Assembly: GCF_019929575.1 (NCBI RefSeq)
Contig: NZ_JAHZPU010000012.1
Coordinates: forward strand, 1-55,829
Source: Streptococcus infantis
GTDB lineage: Bacteria; Bacillota; Bacilli; Lactobacillales; Streptococcaceae
Direction of reading: 5' to 3'
Length of the DNA: 55,829 nucleotides
The notes under the pieces were generated by a model. It was not told where the DNA came from, did no database searches, and saw nothing but the letters and a program-made list of their open reading frames with translations. Of the stretch, positions 24,476 to 33,575 are shown piece by piece (the first letter of the stretch is position 1; every line of letters begins with the position of its first letter). Made by a program: the position numbers and the translations under genes.

Positions 24476-25063
24476 ATGGAAACGATCACCCAATTATTAA
24501 ATGAGATTGAAAAAAGTCTCCAACAGCTAGATCATCCTTGTGTAGACCATCTAAATCCGGGAATATCTTCTCAACAGATTCAAGAATTGTTTGAGAAAAT
24601 CCCATTGCAGCCAACTCAGGACTTGCGTGCTCTTTATACTTGGAGAAACGGATCAAAAGATAGTGAGGGAATCACACTCGGTGAGCTGGCGTTTTTTCCT
24701 GGTTTCTATTTGATGTCTTTGGAAGAAAGTATCCAGACCTATCAGGAGTTGAGGGAGACTTCTACTTGGAATCAATCTTGGTTCCCAATTTTTGCCAGCG
24801 GAGGTGGAGATTTTTATGCCATGAACCTAGCTTCAGAAGGTCAGGGGCAAATCCTTGGTTTTTATGTATTTGAAGAAGAGGCCCAGGTCGAATACCGGTC
24901 ATTAGAATCTATGCTCACAGCTCTTAAAAACTGTTATGAACAAGGCATTATTTTCCGGAATGAACAAGGCTACTTGGATATGGATTATAGGAAGCATGCT
25001 GAGATAGCGCATGACATAAATCCAGATCTGAAGATATGGCTTGAATTCTTAAAGGAGACGTAA
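24476..25063 (+). CDS. SMI1/KNR4 family (SUKH) immunity protein
   Basis: The 195-residue protein opens with an N-terminal helix (ITQLLNEIEKSLQQL) and SSQQIQELFEKIPLQPTQDL, followed by ALYTWRNGSKD ('l...yrw.nG'), the acidic PIFASGGGDFYAMNL core, where 'G.gd.y.l.l' is the SUKH signature, and the closing YRSLESMLTALKNCYEQG helix. Bacterial members guard against nuclease-type toxins. Strong SD AAGGAG 8 bases before the ATG. Confidence 0.82.
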   Translation: METITQLLNEIEKSLQQLDHPCVDHLNPGISSQQIQELFEKIPLQPTQDLRALYTWRNGSKDSEGITLGELAFFPGFYLMSLEESIQTYQELRETSTWNQSWFPIFASGGGDFYAMNLASEGQGQILGFYVFEEEAQVEYRSLESMLTALKNCYEQGIIFRNEQGYLDMDYRKHAEIAHDINPDLKIWLEFLKET

Positions 25064-25086
25064 GAGGAATGACCAAGGAGAGAAAA

Positions 25087-25638
25087 ATGGCAGTAGTGAC
25101 TGTATTAAAAAAGATCATTAGACTCTATGAGGAAACAACGTTTATTCCCCAACCAGTGAGTTTTTCAAACGAAAAATTAAGTATCTAGTCCTCAGATTTG
25201 ACAGGAGAATTACTTGATTATTATCAACATATAGTGTTCAATGAGGATTTATTTTTTGCTAATCAAACTTTTAATATCATTTTGTTGGCATTAGATTCTC
25301 CTGCAAGGACAGTCGAATGTTGGGCCTTACAAGATATTCTTCAGTTTAGTGAAGGGCAATACCAGATATTCGCTACTACAGATACAGATGATATTCTTTT
25401 CTGTGATATTAAAGATGAAAGTTCTCCTGTTTACGCGGGCAGTCCAGGAGATCCTAACTTCTATAAACTCAGCGCAAGTTTGACGGAGTTTTTGGAGTTC
25501 TATTTCGCTTTTTCAAATTTTTGGAAACAAAGAGAAGATGTCCCTCTGGAGGAATATATTGTAGGGACAGGTGACTTGATAGAGCGCTACCTTTCCCCAG
25601 ACGTCCAAGCGATAGCGAAAGAATATCTACTTCGGTAA
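25087..25638 (+). pseudogene. SUKH-like immunity gene interrupted by an amber codon
   Basis: ATG 25087 has SD AAGGAG and reads 33 codons (MAVVTVLKKIIRLYEETTF...) to TAG at 25186-25188. The same frame then continues for 150 codons to 25638 without a further stop. Both sides of the TAG align with the intact paralogue at 18136, in which the matching region is uninterrupted. The only start for the longer part is a TTG at 25198 without SD. I conclude that one nonsense mutation inactivated it recently. Confidence 0.7.
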
Positions 25639-25697
25639 GATTGACCTGAGAAAAGCATTTCTCAGTAACAAAAAGTGAATTGGATAGGAGAAAAGAA

Positions 25698-26303
25698 ATG
25701 AATGTGAAAGAACTAATCGAAGAGGTTGAAAATGATGTCGAGTTAGTACCGTATTTAAACCGGATCCCTAAAAAGAATAAGAAGACCCAAGCTAGCTATC
25801 TCGAATCACTGAATCATCTGGCCTATTTACTTTATCTGGATGGTCAAGAGGAAATGGCTAAGGAATTATTAGATAGGATTATACAGATTCCATTTGAAGG
25901 GAATTATAACACTTGGACCTTTGTTGATGGCTCTCTGGTTTTATTAGCCTATCTGGAAAGAGAAAAAGAAAATCAGGTACTCGTCTATAAAAAGCTCCTT
26001 TTGTCTCCGTTAGAACAAGGGGAGGAATCCACTCAAAAAATTAGAAGGATAGTTCATCAGAGATTTTTGAATGGTGATAGCTTGGAGCAAAAGCTTGCAA
26101 AAATCGAGCAAGCCTCAAGTACTGAATCGGAAATGGAACGCCGTTTGCTATACTTGACAGATCTATTGAAGATTCACCTCTTTATTGCTGAGTCAACGTT
26201 TGAAGAGACAGATATTCAGACAAAAATCGAAGAAAATATGGAGATACTGAAGAAGTATATCAAGGAGCATGAAATCTATAGCCTCTTTCCTTTTAAGGGA
26301 TAA
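25698..26303 (+). CDS. Helical protein, possibly DUF6707-like, last gene of the island
   Basis: The 201-residue, mainly alpha-helical protein has tetratrico-like pairs (ASYLESLNHLAYLLYLDGQ, EEMAKELLDRIIQIPFEG, NTWTFVDGSLVLLAYLEREK). From memory it resembles DUF6707, a family found near toxin-immunity genes, but this is tentative. I start at ATG 25698 because TAGGAG lies 7 bases upstream; the frame could extend to a TTG at 25680 without SD. A 40-base gap leads to the Nudix gene. Confidence 0.5.
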   Translation: MNVKELIEEVENDVELVPYLNRIPKKNKKTQASYLESLNHLAYLLYLDGQEEMAKELLDRIIQIPFEGNYNTWTFVDGSLVLLAYLEREKENQVLVYKKLLLSPLEQGEESTQKIRRIVHQRFLNGDSLEQKLAKIEQASSTESEMERRLLYLTDLLKIHLFIAESTFEETDIQTKIEENMEILKKYIKEHEIYSLFPFKG

Positions 26304-26343
26304 GGAAAGTTATTGATCTTGGACTTTTAGAAAAGAGTAGAAA

Positions 26344-26844
26344 ATGGAAATCAAAAAACACTTTGGTGTCTATGGCATTTGCTTTGAAAATGGGAAACTG
26401 CTTTGCATTGAAAAAACAAGAGGCCCCTATCAGCATCGTTTTGACCTACCAGGTGGTAGCCAGGAAGTAGGGGAGGGGTTGACAGAAACCCTCAAGAGAG
26501 AAGTTCTGGAAGAGACAGGGTATTCTCTTAGCAGTTATTCAAATCCTAGGATTTATGATGTAATGGTTCAAGAAGAGGGGCAAGACTTTGCAGTTCACCA
26601 TATCATGGCCTTTTATGATATCGTACTCGATTTCGAAGGCACTCAACAATCCCTTTCTCAGGAGGTTCTTGATGGAAGCAATGATTCAGCAAAGGCAATT
26701 TGGCTTCCTCTTGAGCAGATTACCCAAGAAAATGCCTCCCCCTTAGTATTGAAGGTGAAGGCAGAGTTACGAGGATTTCCAGAATTGGACATGACAAGCT
26801 ATAATAATTGGAAGGTAAAACATGCAAAATCAACTAGCTCTTAG
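26344..26844 (+). CDS. Nudix hydrolase
   Basis: The 166-residue protein carries a complete Nudix box, G38-x5-E44-x7-R52-E53-x2-E56-E57-x-G59, so it should cleave a nucleoside diphosphate linked to another moiety (dNTP, ADP-ribose, sugar nucleotide or similar) with Mg2+. The exact substrate cannot be told from sequence. Its last 23 bases overlap the start of the next gene, so the two are translationally linked. It stands at the right border of the immunity island, where the normal gene set resumes. Confidence 0.88.
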   Translation: MEIKKHFGVYGICFENGKLLCIEKTRGPYQHRFDLPGGSQEVGEGLTETLKREVLEETGYSLSSYSNPRIYDVMVQEEGQDFAVHHIMAFYDIVLDFEGTQQSLSQEVLDGSNDSAKAIWLPLEQITQENASPLVLKVKAELRGFPELDMTSYNNWKVKHAKSTSS

Positions 26845-27670
26845 TGGCGAAAGAATTGTTGAAAAGATTTACCCACAACTATTTCATCATGTTGGTATGA
26901 TTCGTGGCGAATATTTGGTGAGGGAGATCAGTCAAAATATACTGCTAAAAAGTTGTCAGCAATTTGTAAAAGATTATCTAGACACTATTTGCCATTTGTA
27001 CCCAGATGAAGAAGTCTGGTATCGCTTTTCAGAGTTAACAAATGCAGAAGCAAATAGTCTAGACGGGACTAAAGAGTATTTTGATGAACGCCATCCCTTA
27101 TTTGGATATAGAGGAACTAGGCGTTTGCTGGCGTGTTTGGATGAATTTCATGCAGAAGCAAATGTTGTTACAGAAGTTTATCAAACTAATCCCAATTTGT
27201 CTGTTATTTTTCCTTTTGTCAATGATGCCGACCAATTAAAACAAGCTATTAGAGTATTGCGCCAGCATGGTTTTACTGGAAAAGTTGGAACAATGATTGA
27301 ATTACCATCAGCTTATTTTGACTTGGACAGGATACTGGAAACTGGTATTTCAAAGATTGTAGTGGGAATGAATGATTTGACTTCTTTTGTTTTTGCGACT
27401 GTGAGGAACAGTCAATGGCATGATATGGAAAGTCCCATTATGTTAGAAATGCTGAGACAGATGCAGGATAAAGCAAGGACGAAAAAGATAGATTTCGCCG
27501 TGGCAGGATATCTGAATACTTCTTTCATGCAAAGAATGAATCAGATGGATATCAAATGCATGATCCACTACAGTTCTATTCCAGAGATTTTTGATTTAAA
27601 AATTGACCATCCAGACCATCTCAAACATGTAAAAGAAGAAAGTAAAAAAATACAAAGGAGCAACCTATGA
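26822..27670 (+). CDS. Stand-alone PEP-utilising-enzyme C-terminal domain protein
   Basis: The 282-residue protein resembles only the C-terminal TIM barrel of PEP synthase, pyruvate phosphate dikinase and PTS enzyme I. It has WYRFSELTNAEANSL, HPLFGYRGTRRLL ('NP.lG.RG.r'), the Arg-containing barrel motif, VIFPFVND and KVGTMIELPSAYF ('G.MiE.P'). The phosphohistidine and nucleotide-binding domains of those enzymes are missing, so it cannot do the full reaction. It may bind PEP/pyruvate or another carboxylate. It overlaps the Nudix gene by 23 bases and precedes the ASCH gene by SD distance. Confidence 0.75.
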   Translation: MQNQLALSGERIVEKIYPQLFHHVGMIRGEYLVREISQNILLKSCQQFVKDYLDTICHLYPDEEVWYRFSELTNAEANSLDGTKEYFDERHPLFGYRGTRRLLACLDEFHAEANVVTEVYQTNPNLSVIFPFVNDADQLKQAIRVLRQHGFTGKVGTMIELPSAYFDLDRILETGISKIVVGMNDLTSFVFATVRNSQWHDMESPIMLEMLRQMQDKARTKKIDFAVAGYLNTSFMQRMNQMDIKCMIHYSSIPEIFDLKIDHPDHLKHVKEESKKIQRSNL

Positions 27671-28106
27671 CACCTCAAGAAATGTGGAATGCCTACAAGC
27701 AAATCAACCCTCTATCGGAGATGAGATAGACGCCTGGACCTTTGGAGTGGATCCAGACCTTTTAGCGGATCTGGTCTTTAAAGGCGAAAAAACGGCAACA
27801 GCCTCAGCCTACGACCTCTATGCAGTAGAGGACGAACCCCTTCCACAAGAAGGAACTTTTGATGTTATTTTAGACAGTAAGGATCAAGCTGTTTGCATCG
27901 TCGAAATTACAAAGGTTTCCGTTCAGCCTTTCCATCAGGTTTCAGCCGACCATGCCTACAAGGAAGGTGAGGGAGACAAATCTTTAGCCTACTGGCGTCA
28001 AGTTCATGAAGATTTTTTCAAAGACTGGTTAGGAGAAGCAGGTTTGACTTTTACACCTGAAAGCAAGGTTGTTTTGGAAGAATTTCGCAAGGTCTACCCT
28101 CTGTAG
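27667..28106 (+). pseudogene. ASCH-domain protein with frameshift
   Basis: ATG 27667 follows SD AAAGGAG and reads MTPQEMWNAYKQINP, then passes into a wrong frame and stops at 27729. The reading frame that matches the family (PSIGDEIDAWTFGVDPDLL...) resumes in the +2 frame and runs to 28106. The joint is the CCC run at 27708-27710: one more C would restore a 147-residue ASCH protein. ASCH domains are RNA-binding beta barrels thought to act in RNA or nucleotide processing. GTG 27684 would start the second frame but has no SD. A sequencing error or real slippage mutation cannot be separated here. Confidence 0.75.
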
Positions 28107-28120
28107 ACTACTAGAAGGAA

Positions 28121-28156
28121 GAAAGTTTTGGAAATCACCGTCCAAAGCTTTTTTCT
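28121..28156 (+). terminator. Terminator before pepN
   Basis: TTTTGGA pairs with TCCAAA(G), followed by CTTTTTT. It ends the Nudix/PEP/ASCH unit and is the first convincing terminator since the start of the immunity island. Confidence 0.6.
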
Positions 28157-28228
28157 GACTTAAAATATGATAAAATAGGTATGTTTGAACTAGAGCATTT
28201 GCTCAGAAATATAGAATAGGAGAAAATG

Positions 28229-30775
28229 ATGCAAGCAGTTGAACATTATATTAAACAATTTGTTCCTGAACATTATGATTTATTTTTAGACTTGAGTCGT
28301 GAGACCAAGACTTTTTCAGGAAAAGTAACTATTACTGGTCAAGCTAAAAGTGACCGTATTTCCCTTCACCAAAAAGACCTAGAAATTGCTTCTGTTGAAG
28401 TAGCAGGTCAAGCTTGTCCATTTACAGTTGATAACGAAAACGAAGCTCTTCATATCGAACTTGAGCAAGCAGGTCAAGTCGAATTGGTTATTACTTTTTC
28501 AGGTAAAATCACAGACAACATGACAGGAATCTACCCATCATACTATACAGTTGATGGTGTTAAGAAGGAAGTTTTGTCAACTCAGTTTGAAAGTCACTTT
28601 GCTCGTGAAGCCTTCCCATGTGTGGACGAACCAGAAGCTAAAGCAACCTTTGATCTAGCTCTTCGATTTGACCAAGCAGAAGGCGAACTTGCCTTGTCTA
28701 ACATGCCAGAGATTGACGTTGAAAACCGCAAGGAAACTGGTATCTGGAAGTTTGAGACAACTCCACGTATGTCTTCTTACTTGCTAGCTTTCGTTGCTGG
28801 TGATTTGCAAGGGGTAACTGCTAAGACAAAAAATGGTACTTTGGTAGGTGTATACTCAACTAAGGCGCATCCACTTTCAAACCTTGATTTCTCACTGGAT
28901 ATCGCTGTTCGTTCAATCGAGTTTTACGAAGATTACTACGGAGTCAAGTACCCAATTCCTCAATCTCTTCACATCGCCCTTCCTGACTTCTCAGCAGGTG
29001 CTATGGAAAACTGGGGTCTTGTAACTTATCGTGAAGTTTACTTGGTTGTGGACGAAAACTCTACCTTTGCCAGCCGTCAACAAGTAGCCCTCGTTATTGC
29101 CCATGAGCTTGCTCACCAATGGTTTGGTAACCTTGTGACTATGAAGTGGTGGGATGACCTCTGGCTCAATGAAAGTTTCGCGAATATGATGGAATACGTC
29201 TGTGTGGATGCCATCGAGCCAAGTTGGAATATCTTTGAAGACTTCCAAACAAGTGGAGTGCCAGCCGCTCTTAAACGTGATGCGACAGATGGCGTTCAAT
29301 CTGTCCACGTTGAAGTTAGCCACCCAGATGAAATTAATACGCTCTTCGATGGTGCTATCGTTTATGCCAAAGGAAGCCGTCTCATGCACATGCTTCGCCG
29401 TTGGTTAGGAGATGCTGATTTTGCTAAAGGTTTGCATGCTTACTTTGAAAAACACCAATACGGAAATACCATTGGTCGTGATCTTTGGAATGCACTTGGA
29501 CAAGCATCTGGTCGTGATGTAGCAGCCTTCATGGATTCTTGGTTGGAGCAGCCTGGTTATCCAGTTCTTACTGCTACAGTTGAAAATGATGTTTTGAAGA
29601 TTTCACAAAAACAATTCTTTATCGGTGAACATGAAGACAAGAACCGTCTTTGGGTAGTGCCACTTAACAGCAACTGGAAAGGATTACCAGATACACTCGA
29701 AACTGAAAGCATCGAAATTCCAGGTTATGCAGCTCTTCTTGCTGAAAACAAAGGAGCCCTTCGTCTTAACACAGAAAATACAGCACATTACATTACGGAC
29801 TATCAAGGCGACTTGCTGGATGCTGTTCTTTCTGAGTTAGTAGAACTTGATAACACAAGTAAACTTCAAATCGTTCAAGAACGTCGTTTGCTAGCTGAAG
29901 CTGGGCACATTTCATACGCAGACTTACTTCCAGTAGTGGATCAATTGGCACAAGAAGAATCTTACCTAGTTGTTGCTGCCGTTTCTCAAGTTATTACAGC
30001 TCTTGAACGCTTCATTGATGAAGGAACAGAGGCAGAAAAAGCCTTTAAAGCCCTTATTGCTAAACTGGCTCGTTACAACTATGAACGACTTGGTTTTGAA
30101 GCTAAAGAGGGTGAATCTGATGAGGATGAATTGGTTCGTCAATTGACAATTTCTATGATGATTCGTTCAAATGACGAAGAAGCCAGTCAAGTTGCTAGCC
30201 AAATTTTCGCAGCTCACAAGGATAATCTTTCAGGACTTCCAGCAGCTATTCGTTCACAAGTTCTCATCAATGAAATGAAACACCATGAGACTAAGGAATT
30301 GGTCGCAACTTATCTCGATCTTTATACTCATGCGACAGATGCCGCCTTTAAACGCCAATTGGCAGCAGCCCTTGCTTATGCAACAGATGCAGAGAACATC
30401 CAAACACTGCTTGCAACTTGGAAGGACAAATTTGTCGTGAAACCACAGGATCTTTCAGCATGGTATCTCCAATTCTTAGGACACCAAGCAACTCAAGAAA
30501 CTGTATGGGTGTGGGCACGTGAAAACTGGGATTGGATTAAGGCAGCTCTTGGTGGTGATATGAGTTTTGACAGTTTTGTCATCTTCCCATCACACATCTT
30601 TAAAACAGAGCAACGCTTGACAGAATACAAGACATTCTATGAACCACAACTTTCTGACCTTGCCCTTAGCCGTAATATCCGTATGGGTATCAAGGATATC
30701 GCAGCTCGCGTCGAATTGATTAAGCGTGAAAAACCAGCCGTTGAAGCAGCAGTTGCACAATATAGCAAGGCTTAA
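28229..30775 (+). CDS. pepN: Aminopeptidase N (M1 family)
   Basis: This 848-residue zinc metallopeptidase removes N-terminal residues from peptides, feeding amino acids to a proteolytic, peptide-importing cell. The substrate-binding GAMENWG motif lies near residue 255; the zinc site is HELAH (292-296) with the third ligand Glu 18 residues later in LNESF. A C-terminal helical superhelix (about 530-848) closes the cavity. AGGAG lies 6 bases before ATG 28229 and 3 before ATG 28226, so I use the second. There is no signal peptide; it is cytoplasmic. In the pneumococcus pepN likewise lies directly upstream of ciaR. Confidence 0.97.
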   Translation: MQAVEHYIKQFVPEHYDLFLDLSRETKTFSGKVTITGQAKSDRISLHQKDLEIASVEVAGQACPFTVDNENEALHIELEQAGQVELVITFSGKITDNMTGIYPSYYTVDGVKKEVLSTQFESHFAREAFPCVDEPEAKATFDLALRFDQAEGELALSNMPEIDVENRKETGIWKFETTPRMSSYLLAFVAGDLQGVTAKTKNGTLVGVYSTKAHPLSNLDFSLDIAVRSIEFYEDYYGVKYPIPQSLHIALPDFSAGAMENWGLVTYREVYLVVDENSTFASRQQVALVIAHELAHQWFGNLVTMKWWDDLWLNESFANMMEYVCVDAIEPSWNIFEDFQTSGVPAALKRDATDGVQSVHVEVSHPDEINTLFDGAIVYAKGSRLMHMLRRWLGDADFAKGLHAYFEKHQYGNTIGRDLWNALGQASGRDVAAFMDSWLEQPGYPVLTATVENDVLKISQKQFFIGEHEDKNRLWVVPLNSNWKGLPDTLETESIEIPGYAALLAENKGALRLNTENTAHYITDYQGDLLDAVLSELVELDNTSKLQIVQERRLLAEAGHISYADLLPVVDQLAQEESYLVVAAVSQVITALERFIDEGTEAEKAFKALIAKLARYNYERLGFEAKEGESDEDELVRQLTISMMIRSNDEEASQVASQIFAAHKDNLSGLPAAIRSQVLINEMKHHETKELVATYLDLYTHATDAAFKRQLAAALAYATDAENIQTLLATWKDKFVVKPQDLSAWYLQFLGHQATQETVWVWARENWDWIKAALGGDMSFDSFVIFPSHIFKTEQRLTEYKTFYEPQLSDLALSRNIRMGIKDIAARVELIKREKPAVEAAVAQYSKA

Positions 30776-30800
30776 CACATTCAAGTCTAAATAGATGATA

Positions 30801-30848
30801 AAAACTCAACTTTTTCCTAGAAAAACAAGGAAAGTTGAGTTTTTTTTA
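30801..30848 (+). terminator. pepN terminator
   Basis: ACTCAACTTTTTCCT / AGGAAAGTTGAGT stem followed by eight Ts. Confidence 0.88.
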
Positions 30849-30866
30849 AGATATTTTTGTTATAAT
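30845..30866 (+). promoter_or_regulatory. ciaRH promoter with possible CiaR half-site
   Basis: TGT-TATAAT (-10 at 30861-30866, extended). TTTAAG (30845-30850), N5, TTTGTT sits where the -35 would be. The known CiaR direct repeat is TTTAAG-N5-TTTAAG, so this is one good half and one poor half. Autoregulation is possible but not proven by this match. Confidence 0.5.
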
Positions 30867-30890
30867 AAGCTTAATAAGGAGGAATTTTTG

Positions 30891-31562
30891 ATGATCAAAA
30901 TTCTATTAGTGGAAGATGACCTAGGCCTGTCAAATTCAGTTTTTGATTTTTTGGATGATTTTGCAGATGTCATGCAGGTTTTTGATGGTGAAGAAGGTCT
31001 TTATGAGGCTGAAAGTGGTGTTTATGATTTGATTCTATTGGACTTGATGTTGCCTGAAAAAAATGGGTTCCAAGTTTTAAAAGAATTGCGCGAAAAAGGT
31101 ATTTCGACTCCTGTTCTGATCATGACAGCCAAGGAAAGTCTCGATGATAAGGGACACGGATTTGAGCTTGGGGCAGATGATTATCTAACAAAACCATTTT
31201 ATCTAGAAGAACTCAAGATGCGTATCCAGGCCCTGCTCAAACGTTCTGGCAAATTCAATGAAAATACCCTTTCCTATGGTGATTTGACTGTCAATCTCTC
31301 TACTAATGAGGTTAAAGTCAATGAGACTGCTGTTGAATTATTGGGTAAAGAATTTGATCTCTTGGTTTATTTCCTCCAAAATCAAAATGTAATCTTACCC
31401 AAAACCCAGATCTTTGACCGTTTGTGGGGATTCGACAGTGATACGACTATCTCTGTCGTAGAGGTTTACGTATCAAAAGTTCGTAAGAAATTAAAGGGAT
31501 CAGTCTTTGCTGAAAACCTCCAAACCTTGCGTAGTGTTGGGTATATTTTAAAACATGTTTAA
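30891..31562 (+). CDS. ciaR: Response regulator CiaR
   Basis: This 223-residue OmpR/PhoB-type regulator has a receiver domain with acidic pocket E8-D9-D10 and phosphoacceptor D51 (LLLDLMLPE), conserved K in TKPF, then a winged-helix DNA-binding domain (about 125-222) with [16 protein letters not shown] as the recognition part. CiaR controls competence, beta-lactam and lysis tolerance, htrA and small csRNAs in the pneumococcus. I use ATG 30891 after SD AAGGAGG; an upstream in-frame start would include the promoter. It overlaps ciaH by 8 bases. Confidence 0.97.
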   Translation: MIKILLVEDDLGLSNSVFDFLDDFADVMQVFDGEEGLYEAESGVYDLILLDLMLPEKNGFQVLKELREKGISTPVLIMTAKESLDDKGHGFELGADDYLTKPFYLEELKMRIQALLKRSGKFNENTLSYGDLTVNLSTNEVKVNETAVELLGKEFDLLVYFLQNQNVILPKTQIFDRLWGFDSDTTISVVEVYVSKVRKKLKGSVFAENLQTLRSVGYILKHV

Positions 31563-32889
31563 TAAATTCAAAAAGAATTGGTATGCGGAGGATTTCAGTT
31601 ATTTTATCCGTAACTTTGGAGTATTTACTCTGATTTTCTCTGCTATGACCTTGATTATCTTGCAGGTTATGCACTCCAGTCTCTACACATCGGTTGATGA
31701 GAAGCTTCTGTCTCTCAGTGGCAATCCTCAAGATGTCATCCAGTTGGCTGTTAATCGAGCAACAGATGAAGTCAAAGATTTCAATAGTCAATCCGTGACT
31801 CCATCAACGGATAAAAAACCAACGGTCAGTTCCAATACAGAAGTGATTTTATTGGACTCTAATTTAAATCAACTAGTAGCTGGAAATCGCTTTTTAGGTC
31901 TTGATAGGGTTACATTTAATAAAAAGGATTTGAATCACATTCGACAGCTTCATGTTCAGAATAGTTACGGTCAGGATGAGATTTACCGAGTGATTTTATC
32001 TGAAATAAATATCGATTCTGTCTCGACCAATATTAAGTATGCAGCAGTTTTGATAAATACCAGTCAGATAGAGCAAATCAGTCAAAACCATGAGCAATTA
32101 ATCGTGGTAGTCATGGCCAGCTTCTGGATTTTATCCATACTTGCCAGCCTTTATCTTGCGCGTGTCAGTGTTAAACCTTTACTTGAGAGCATGCAAAAGC
32201 AACAGAGCTTTGTGGAAAATGCCAGTCATGAGTTACGAACTCCACTGGCTGTTCTTCAAAATCGTCTAGAAACTCTTTTCAGAAAACCTGAGGCAACCAT
32301 TATGGAGTCAAGTGAGAGTATTGCCTCCAGTCTAGAAGAAGTTCGGAACATGCGCTTTTTAACGACTAATCTACTTAATTTAGCTCGTCGTGATGACGGC
32401 ATTAAACCGGAGTTAGGAGAGGTAGAGCCGAATTTCTTTAACACAACCTTTACCAACTATGAAATGATTGCGTCTGAAAATAACCGTGTTTTTCATTTTG
32501 AAAATCGCATCCATCGGACCATCATAACAGATAAGCTGCTTCTTAAGCAGCTGATGACTATCTTGTTTGACAATGCTGTCAAGTACACAGAAGAAGAAGG
32601 AGATATTCATTTTGTCATTGCTACGACGGAGCGTAATCTCTATTTGTCAGTAGCTGATGATGGAATTGGTATTTCTGCAGCAGATAAAAAGAAAATTTTT
32701 GATCGCTTTTATCGGGTTGACAAAGCTCGTACTCGCCAAAAAGGTGGCTTTGGGTTAGGTTTGTCCTTAGCTAAACAGATTGTCGATGCCTTAAAAGGAA
32801 CCATTAGTGTTAAGGATAACAAACCTCATGGTACGATTTTTGAAGTAAAAATCGCCATCCAAACACCATCCAAGCGTAAAAATAAATAA
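31555..32889 (+). CDS. ciaH: Sensor histidine kinase CiaH
   Basis: This 444-residue membrane kinase has a first helix (about 20-43), an extracellular sensor loop (about 44-180), a second helix (about 181-202), then a dimerisation/phosphoacceptor domain with H225 in [13 protein letters not shown], and the ATPase domain with N-box FDNAVKY, G1 DDGIGIS, FDRFYR and G2 GGFGLGLSL. It phosphorylates CiaR. The start lies inside the ciaR stop region, giving tight coupling. The extracellular loop is the most divergent part relative to the pneumococcal protein I recall. Confidence 0.97.
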   Translation: MFNKFKKNWYAEDFSYFIRNFGVFTLIFSAMTLIILQVMHSSLYTSVDEKLLSLSGNPQDVIQLAVNRATDEVKDFNSQSVTPSTDKKPTVSSNTEVILLDSNLNQLVAGNRFLGLDRVTFNKKDLNHIRQLHVQNSYGQDEIYRVILSEINIDSVSTNIKYAAVLINTSQIEQISQNHEQLIVVVMASFWILSILASLYLARVSVKPLLESMQKQQSFVENASHELRTPLAVLQNRLETLFRKPEATIMESSESIASSLEEVRNMRFLTTNLLNLARRDDGIKPELGEVEPNFFNTTFTNYEMIASENNRVFHFENRIHRTIITDKLLLKQLMTILFDNAVKYTEEEGDIHFVIATTERNLYLSVADDGIGISAADKKKIFDRFYRVDKARTRQKGGFGLGLSLAKQIVDALKGTISVKDNKPHGTIFEVKIAIQTPSKRKNK

Positions 32890-32890
32890 C

Positions 32891-32948
32891 AAAAGCTGTG
32901 ACTTAGAAAGCGGTAGACCAAGTATCGCTTTTCTAGTCGCAGCCTTTT
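32891..32948 (+). terminator. ciaRH terminator (long hairpin)
   Basis: AAAAGCTGTGACTTAGAAAGCG pairs with CGCTTTTCTAGTCGCAGCCTTTT with few G-T or bulged positions. Confidence 0.75.
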
Positions 32949-32960
32949 AGCTATCCTATA

Positions 32961-32992
32961 AAAAATAGGTCGGGACAAAATCCCGACCTTTT
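32961..32992. terminator. Bidirectional terminator
   Basis: The perfect stem AGGTCGGGA / TCCCGACCT lies between A and T runs and between two convergent genes (ciaH and the DUF3270 gene). Confidence 0.85.
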
Positions 32993-32996
32993 GAAT

Positions 32997-33272
32997 CTAG
33001 TATAATTTCTTCTTAATCATTGAACGTTGAAAGTTTGATGCCGCTAAACTCAAGGCAATTGCTAGGCTAAAAGCTAAGACTGTATTAAACTTGAGGGCTA
33101 AAAAGATAAAGCTAAACAAGGCTAAAAAGACGCAAAAACAAGCAATGTTTACAAAGAAAAGAACTTCCTTCAAACTAGCAACGGAAGTGGTTTCTGGAAC
33201 ATAGTCTTGGTATAGCGTTGTTTGAGTTTCCTCTTCTTCAAACTCATACGATTGATATTTTCTTACGGGCAT
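32997..33272 (-). CDS. DUF3270 family small membrane protein
   Basis: The 91-residue protein has a polar, acidic N-terminal third (PVRKYQSYEFEEEETQTT) and two hydrophobic helices (about 35-58 and 63-80), ending in the basic tail RSMIKKKLY. This is the pattern of streptococcal DUF3270 proteins, whose function is unknown. It lies convergent to ciaH. Minus-strand extended -10 TGG-TAAAAT (33299-33304) and SD GGAGAG precede the start. Confidence 0.75.
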   Translation of the reverse strand: MPVRKYQSYEFEEEETQTTLYQDYVPETTSVASLKEVLFFVNIACFCVFLALFSFIFLALKFNTVLAFSLAIALSLAASNFQRSMIKKKLY

Positions 33273-33382
33273 GATTCTCTCCTTAACAGTACTCTTTCAT
33301 TTTACCATTTTTCAAGAAAAAAATTATTACAGTAAGGTTACAAAAAGAATAAAGTCTGTTTTCAAATGATGAAACAAATTTC

Positions 33383-33411
33383 TTGACACTCTTACCCAAA
33401 GGTGATAGGAT
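33383..33411 (+). promoter_or_regulatory. Strong promoter upstream of the ABC transporter leader
   Basis: Consensus TTGACA (33383-33388), 17 bases, TAGGAT (33406-33411). The start codon of the next gene is more than 200 bases away. Confidence 0.7.
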
Positions 33412-33417
33412 GGGTGA

Positions 33418-33575
33418 ACAACTCAAAACATCTTGCCTGTTCAAGTTTTTGTAATGAGGAAGCGAAATAAATATAAGTAGCAATTGCTGGTTGTTTCCGT
33501 AAATTTAGAACCACTTTGTAGGATGAATGAAAAGATTTGCATGAAAGACAGATTTTTCTGTCTTTTATTTTTGAT
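33418..33575 (+). ncRNA. Candidate small RNA or transcription-attenuator leader
   Basis: RNA starting about 7 bases after the -10 box would run to a terminator, AAAGACAGA-TTTT-TCTGTCTTT (33544-33566), followed by a T-rich stretch. The body of roughly 150 bases has no plausible ORF with SD but has small hairpins (GAACA/TGTTC; GGTT/AACC). It may be a stand-alone sRNA or an attenuator for the permease gene at 33623. I do not recognise an RNA family. Confidence 0.4.

Noticed and set aside
30845..30861. A full CiaR direct repeat before ciaR
   Set aside because: Only the first half matches TTTAAG; the second half reads TTTGTT, so I list it only as a possible half-site.
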